Assembly (NCBI RefSeq): GCF_024758725.1
Contig: NZ_CP096972.1
Location: 1-64,000, forward strand
Reading direction: 5' to 3'
Length of the DNA stretch: 64,000 nucleotides
Source of the DNA: Sphingomonas sp. SUN039
GTDB lineage: Bacteria > Pseudomonadota > Alphaproteobacteria > Sphingomonadales > Sphingomonadaceae
Below, one piece after another: positions 60,486-64,000 of this stretch. The translations under genes and the position numbers were made by a program. Under the pieces are notes generated by a model. That model did no database searches. It was not told the origin of the DNA and saw only the letters and a program-made list of their open reading frames with translations. Positions within the stretch are counted from its first letter, which is position 1. The number at the start of each line of letters is the position of its first letter.

Positions 60486-60808
60486 CGATAGCTCGCCATG
60501 CGGATGAACCGGTCGTCCGCGCCGAAGTGGAACACGTTGATCGTGCGCCGCTCGCTGCCGTCGGGCAATTTCGAATGCACCTCGGTCGCGCAGCAATCGT
60601 CGGCCATCATGACCGGGCCGGGCTGGGGGTTGTTCGACGGGTGTTCGAACAGCCGCGCATAAGTGGTGCGGATGGCGTCGATGCCCGAAACGGCGCGTCC
60701 GTCGGGCCAGACGATCTCGGCGTTATCGGAGAACAGCGCGGCGAAGGCCTCCAGGTCCTGCGCGCGCATGGCGGCGAAATAGGCGGCGACGGCATCGGTG
60801 CGGCTCAT
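60476..60808 (-). CDS. SnoaL-like protein, 110 residues (copy B)
   Basis: NTF2-fold protein of 110 residues, paralogous to the one at 35780: same length, YFAAMRAQDLEAFAALF against YFAAVRARDLDAFTALF, and the same YRQG end. The ATG at 60808 overlaps the SDR stop (ATGA). It is the last gene of the minus-strand chain Rieske, small protein, SDR, SnoaL. Both paralogues accompany Rieske-oxygenase modules, so they may act on similar intermediates; that is inference. Two Cys residues (DDCCATEV) are specific to this copy. Confidence 0.87.
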   Translation of the reverse strand: MSRTDAVAAYFAAMRAQDLEAFAALFSDNAEIVWPDGRAVSGIDAIRTTYARLFEHPSNNPQPGPVMMADDCCATEVHSKLPDGSERRTINVFHFGADDRFIRMASYRQG

Positions 60809-61611
60809 AGCAAACTCCCTCCATCGACGGGATAGATTTGGCCGGTGACGAACCCCGCCCCGTTTGAGGCGAGCCAGACGACCAGCGACGCGACCTCTTC
60901 GGGTGTCGCAACCGGCCTGCCGATGACGGTATGGCGCGACCGTTTGGCCATGTCTTTCGCGCTCGTTCCCTCGAACGCCCGCTTGAAGAACCCGTCGCGG
61001 AAGCGGCTCCCTGCGCTGAACGCGGCGGGGTCGCTCGACACCGTGCCATAGGGCGCGACGCAATTGACGCGGATGCCGTGCTGGCCGGTTTCCTTGGCCA
61101 GCACCTTGGTGAAGCCGTGGACGGCGGCCTTGGCGGCGGAATAGACCGGCAGCATGTAATCGCCGACGATCCCGGCCGTCGATCCGATGTTGACGATGCT
61201 GCCCGATTTCCGCGTGATCATGCCGGGCAGGACGGCGTGGGTCATGCGGAGCGTCGTGCCGAGGTTGAGATCGATGTCGGCCATCCAGCTTTCGGACGCG
61301 GAGTCGGCGAAGAACCCCGCGCCGACATTGCCGCCGACATTGTTGACCAGCACATCGACGGGGCCGAACTCCGCCGCAACGGCAAGAATGCGGGCGGGGC
61401 TGGCGGGGTCGAGCATGTCTGCCGCAACGAAGCGGGCGTCTGGCGCACCGCGTTCCTTTGCCAGTTCCACAAGCTTCGCGCCTGCCGCTTCGTCACGCCC
61501 GACTGCGACGATATTCGCGCCTTCGCTCGCAAATTCCAGCGCGGTTGCGCGCCCGATATTGGCGGTCGCGCCGGTGACAACGACGACCTTTCCGGCCAGC
61601 CCGGTGTTCAT
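60805..61611 (-). CDS. Classical SDR oxidoreductase
   Basis: Short-chain dehydrogenase of 268 residues with TGATANIGRA as cofactor motif, NNVGG, the catalytic serine in VNIGSTAGIVG and the Tyr-Lys pair YSAAK. The end VTGQIYPVDGG is the usual SDR C-terminal motif. It overlaps the small protein upstream and the SnoaL gene downstream by four bases each. In a Rieske operon such SDRs often oxidise the cis-dihydrodiol or alcohol product, a plausible but unshown role. Confidence 0.93.
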   Translation of the reverse strand: MNTGLAGKVVVVTGATANIGRATALEFASEGANIVAVGRDEAAGAKLVELAKERGAPDARFVAADMLDPASPARILAVAAEFGPVDVLVNNVGGNVGAGFFADSASESWMADIDLNLGTTLRMTHAVLPGMITRKSGSIVNIGSTAGIVGDYMLPVYSAAKAAVHGFTKVLAKETGQHGIRVNCVAPYGTVSSDPAAFSAGSRFRDGFFKRAFEGTSAKDMAKRSRHTVIGRPVATPEEVASLVVWLASNGAGFVTGQIYPVDGGSLL

Positions 61612-61952
61612 GCGGCAGGGCTGTCGGCAGGTGCGCGGGTGAGGACCATCGCATCGCGCAAAGGCGTGTGCCGCGCCTCGTCGTCGCGCTGGACGTCGAC
61701 CGCGAGCGAGACATGCGCGAGGCTGAGCATCAGGTTCATCAGCCGCTGTTCGGCGGCGTCATGGTCGGCGAGCGGACGGGCGTCGAGACGGTCGAGTGCG
61801 GCGGCAGCCAACGGCGCGCCTGTAGCAAAGAACGCTGCGCGATCGTCCTCGCTCGATGCCCCGCGCAGGGCGGCGCGGTTCGCGCTTCCCTCGACCGCCC
61901 ATCGTTCGACGAATGGCTTCAGTGCCTCGAACCCCGCCGGTAGCAGAATCAC
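61608..61952 (-). CDS. Small hypothetical protein coupled to a Rieske oxygenase gene
   Basis: Unrecognised protein of 114 residues. The GTG at 61952 overlaps the Rieske stop (GTGA) and its own stop overlaps the SDR start (ATGA). It is predicted mostly helical (FEALKPFVERWAVEG, EQRLMNLMLSLAHVSLAVD) with an acidic middle. Size and position recall a small accessory or beta-like subunit of a two-part oxygenase, but no sequence evidence supports that. No metal motif or signal peptide is seen. Confidence 0.7.
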   Translation of the reverse strand: MILLPAGFEALKPFVERWAVEGSANRAALRGASSEDDRAAFFATGAPLAAAALDRLDARPLADHDAAEQRLMNLMLSLAHVSLAVDVQRDDEARHTPLRDAMVLTRAPADSPAA

Positions 61953-63136
61953 TGCCCGGTCTCCGCGCGATAGTCGGCGACCGCCTTGTCCACCGACACG
62001 AACAGGTGACGGCACAGCGCTTCCTGCGTCTGGAAATGGATATGCGTCAGCGCGCCGCTCTCCAGGCCGCGCTGTCCGGCCGCGATGACCGAGCGGTCCT
62101 CGGCGTGAATGTCGCGCGCCGTCGCCATCGCATATTCGCGCCCAAAGCGTTCGCTGGCGCTGGCGTCGTCGCCGACCCAGTAGAGCCGGATCACGCCCCG
62201 CGATTTCGATGCCGAGACCGGATAGACGACATGCGAGAAGTGCTGGACCGCTGTGCCCAGAATGAAGAAATTCGGGAACAGCGCAAAATAGCTGCGGCCG
62301 TGCGCCCCTGATACCAGATTACGCTTCGCCGCTGCGACTGCGCCGCGCCCGAAACCGAGCGCCGCGAACGGCTTCACCGCCGGGTCGGGGTTGGAATAGA
62401 GCGTTTGCGTCCGGTGCGGCCCGTGAAAGCCGAACGCTGCCGGATAGGCGAACGGATTTTCCGCGCTGAACGCGGCTTCGCCCGAGCGCGAATGGATGAA
62501 GCGCAGGTGGTAGTTCTCCTGGAAATTATCGTAGGTCAGCTTCCAGTTGGCATCGATGTCATAGACATATTCGCTGAACGTCGTGGCCTGCGCCACCGGC
62601 AGCGTTTCGAGTTGCTCGGCAAGCCCCTGTAGCCAGTCACGCAGCGGCGGCGGGTCGGGCGCGAAGTTGATGAAGATCAACCCTGCACAGACATCGGCCG
62701 TAACCTGCTTGAGCGCGCAGTCCTTTTTGTCGATGCCGAACGAAGCGAAATCGGGTGCCGAGAGCAGCGCGCCATCGGTGCCGAAGGTCCACATATGATA
62801 GGGACAGCTGAACTTCGACCGTTTCCCCTGCGCCTCCTCGACCAGCTGTGTCCCCCGGTGCGTGCAGACGTTGTGGAATGCGCGGATCACGCCATCCTTG
62901 CTGCGCACAATAAGGAGCGAGGCTTTGGCAAACTCGATCTCGCGCCGGATAAAGCTGCCGGGTTCGGGCAGTTCGCAGACATGACCGATCTCGATCCAGC
63001 TCCGCATGAAGACGGCTTTGCGCTCGAGCTCGTAGTAATCGGGATCGTAATAGGGGGCGGCGGGAATGGGCTCTGTGCCGAGGAACGCGACATCGGCGTC
63101 CTTCACCCGTTCGAACATCTGATCCGCATCGGCCAT
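61949..63136 (-). CDS. Rieske non-haem iron oxygenase, alpha subunit
   Basis: Aromatic-ring-hydroxylating-type oxygenase subunit of 395 residues. Rieske ligands are CTHRG (Cys91, His93) and CPYHMW (Cys111, His114). The mononuclear iron site includes DNFQENYHLRFIH with two His residues and an acidic partner nearby. It leads the minus-strand chain of Rieske, small protein, SDR and SnoaL, all with four-base overlaps. The MarR gene lies 34 bases upstream on the same strand. No reductase or ferredoxin gene is present. It is distinct in length and sequence from the Rieske protein at 29918. Confidence 0.93.
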   Translation of the reverse strand: MADADQMFERVKDADVAFLGTEPIPAAPYYDPDYYELERKAVFMRSWIEIGHVCELPEPGSFIRREIEFAKASLLIVRSKDGVIRAFHNVCTHRGTQLVEEAQGKRSKFSCPYHMWTFGTDGALLSAPDFASFGIDKKDCALKQVTADVCAGLIFINFAPDPPPLRDWLQGLAEQLETLPVAQATTFSEYVYDIDANWKLTYDNFQENYHLRFIHSRSGEAAFSAENPFAYPAAFGFHGPHRTQTLYSNPDPAVKPFAALGFGRGAVAAAKRNLVSGAHGRSYFALFPNFFILGTAVQHFSHVVYPVSASKSRGVIRLYWVGDDASASERFGREYAMATARDIHAEDRSVIAAGQRGLESGALTHIHFQTQEALCRHLFVSVDKAVADYRAETGQ

Positions 63137-63170
63137 CGCGTCATCCTCGCTTCCCCGCGCGAAGGGTCGG

Positions 63171-63722
63171 TCAGGTCATTCGCCCGCCTCTGGCAAAATC
63201 GTTGAGGATTTGCGCGCACAGCATGATGTCGTCGCGCGAATAGCCTGACAATCGATCCGACAGGAAAGCATCGAGATCATCGCCGAGACGATTGAAGACC
63301 TTGCGTCCCGCCGGGGTGAGCGACAGCGTGGCGCGGCGACCGTCGGTCTTGTCGCGCCCCTGGACGATCAACCCGGCATCGGCGAGCTTGTTGAGCTCGG
63401 CCGTGATCAGGCTGCGTCCGACCTTGTAGAACTCGGCGAGTTCATGCGGCGCAATCGGACCTCTGCCGATCATCCCGATGATCCACGGCCCGCGTGGTCC
63501 CAGCGAGAACTCGACGCAGAGCGCTTTGGTGGCATGGGTAAACTGACCCCGCGCCGAAGTCAGCGCATGGGTGAAGGCGCGCATATCCTCATGGCTGAGC
63601 GCGCGCTCAGCCGTTCCGGAATTTTCGACTGCGCGAAGCGGCACCGCTGACTGTTCCCTTGAGTGGCGGGCCTGCCCTAATCGCCTGCGCGCCTTCGGCG
63701 CAAGGCTAACTGCGCTGTCCAC
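63171..63722 (-). CDS. MarR family transcriptional regulator
   Basis: Regulator of up to 183 residues from a GTG at 63722; an ATG at 63584 would give 137 residues, nearer the usual size. The winged helix shows LGPRGPWIIGMIGRGPIAPHELAEF, the recognition helix VGRSLITAELNKLADAGLI and the wing with DKTDGRRATLSLTPAGRKV. It is followed on the same strand by the Rieske chain and probably regulates it. The long start lies five bases after the stop of the truncated HiPIP gene, so the two could form one unit. Confidence 0.88.
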   Translation of the reverse strand: MDSAVSLAPKARRRLGQARHSREQSAVPLRAVENSGTAERALSHEDMRAFTHALTSARGQFTHATKALCVEFSLGPRGPWIIGMIGRGPIAPHELAEFYKVGRSLITAELNKLADAGLIVQGRDKTDGRRATLSLTPAGRKVFNRLGDDLDAFLSDRLSGYSRDDIMLCAQILNDFARGGRMT

Positions 63723-63727
63723 GGATT

Positions 63728-64000
63728 TCAGCCCTTCTTAGCCCAGGACCGGCAGACGCCGGTCGCGCCGACCGGTCCGCCCGTCAGCAGTTGGCATTTG
63801 CCGCAGCCTGCCGCCGTCGCTGTGAAGAAGGCGCATTGGCCGCAGGCCTTGGCGGGGTCTGTCGATACCGGCACGAACCCCAATGCCTTACGCATGCTTT
63901 TTTGGCTGGCGGGTAGCGTGTCGGGGTTGAAGCATACCGCATCGGCGGCGCGCGCTGCGGTTGCGAACCCGAAAGCGACGAGCGGTGCGACGCCCGCAAG
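63728..64000 (-). CDS. High-potential iron-sulfur protein, 5' end beyond the window
   Basis: Ninety residues of a minus-strand gene whose start lies past position 64000. The visible N-terminal part is hydrophobic, ending FATAARA, probably the end of a signal peptide (HiPIPs are usually Tat-exported). The mature part has the HiPIP cysteine layout: CGQCAFF, then GCGKCQLL, then GVCRSW near the C-terminus. HiPIPs carry electrons in the periplasm. The stop is five bases before the GTG of the MarR gene, suggesting shared transcription. The family call rests on the Cys/Gln/Trp pattern. Confidence 0.8.
   Translation of the reverse strand, partial: LAGVAPLVAFGFATAARAADAVCFNPDTLPASQKSMRKALGFVPVSTDPAKACGQCAFFTATAAGCGKCQLLTGGPVGATGVCRSWAKKG

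Overview
The window is GC-rich DNA of an alphaproteobacterium, most likely a member of the Sphingomonadales. This is judged from GC-rich codon use, the coupled lepB-rnc-era run, the cytochrome c'/b561 pair, the Slam-like outer-membrane protein, and the abundance of NTF2-like (SnoaL), Rieske and MDR/SDR enzymes. These are family-level inferences; no 16S or other species marker is present.

Positions 1-27058 are mostly core genome. In order they hold: a coupled trio of two paralogous membrane-anchored hypotheticals and a hotdog thioesterase; PEP carboxylase; a helical hypothetical; tRNA-Arg(CCG); a dapB / HEGGH-protein / nth / secreted-protein run; a DUF72 protein; a sirtuin; the coupled lepB-rnc-era operon; pgi; a glutathione reductase; a Uma2-type nuclease-fold protein; a secreted amidohydrolase; a reductase and thiolase pair; a glycine-zipper envelope protein; a cytochrome c', b561 and Tat-exported hydrolase group; tRNA-Thr(TGT); rarA with two coupled small genes; a PadR regulator with a visible operator; a DUF2218 protein; and a Slam-type outer-membrane protein.

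Positions 27381-64000 are accessory and read as several catabolic modules. The first (28095-38662) encodes a Baeyer-Villiger monooxygenase, a Rieske oxygenase, a ThDP enzyme, an aldehyde dehydrogenase, an alcohol dehydrogenase and an SMP-30-type beta-propeller, with a RelE/HigA-like toxin-antitoxin pair inside it. Two copies of an interleaved palindromic repeat lie just outside its ends. The second (38794-43734) is an IclR regulator divergent from a CoA ligase, a MaoC-type hydratase, a sterol-desaturase-family membrane hydroxylase and an NTF2-like protein, with a 21-bp operator between them. A short AT-richer patch (43735-44821) and an NTF2-like/SDR/CoA-transferase group follow.

The third module (47639-55404) is a seven-gene minus-strand operon. 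It encodes an SDR, an MDR dehydrogenase, an alkylsulfatase-like MBL hydrolase, CysD, a CysN-CysC fusion, a CysQ PAP phosphatase and a sulfotransferase. Together these could make PAPS, transfer sulfate to a substrate and recycle PAP, with no sulfite-producing enzymes in the run. This is the most unusual arrangement in the window.

The fourth (55543-63722) has an AraC regulator, a coupled VOC-VOC-SDR-SnoaL-MDR-HIBADH chain, a converging SnoaL-SDR-hypothetical-Rieske chain and a MarR regulator. A high-potential iron-sulfur protein gene is cut by the right edge. No insertion sequence, integrase, rRNA or CRISPR array was seen.
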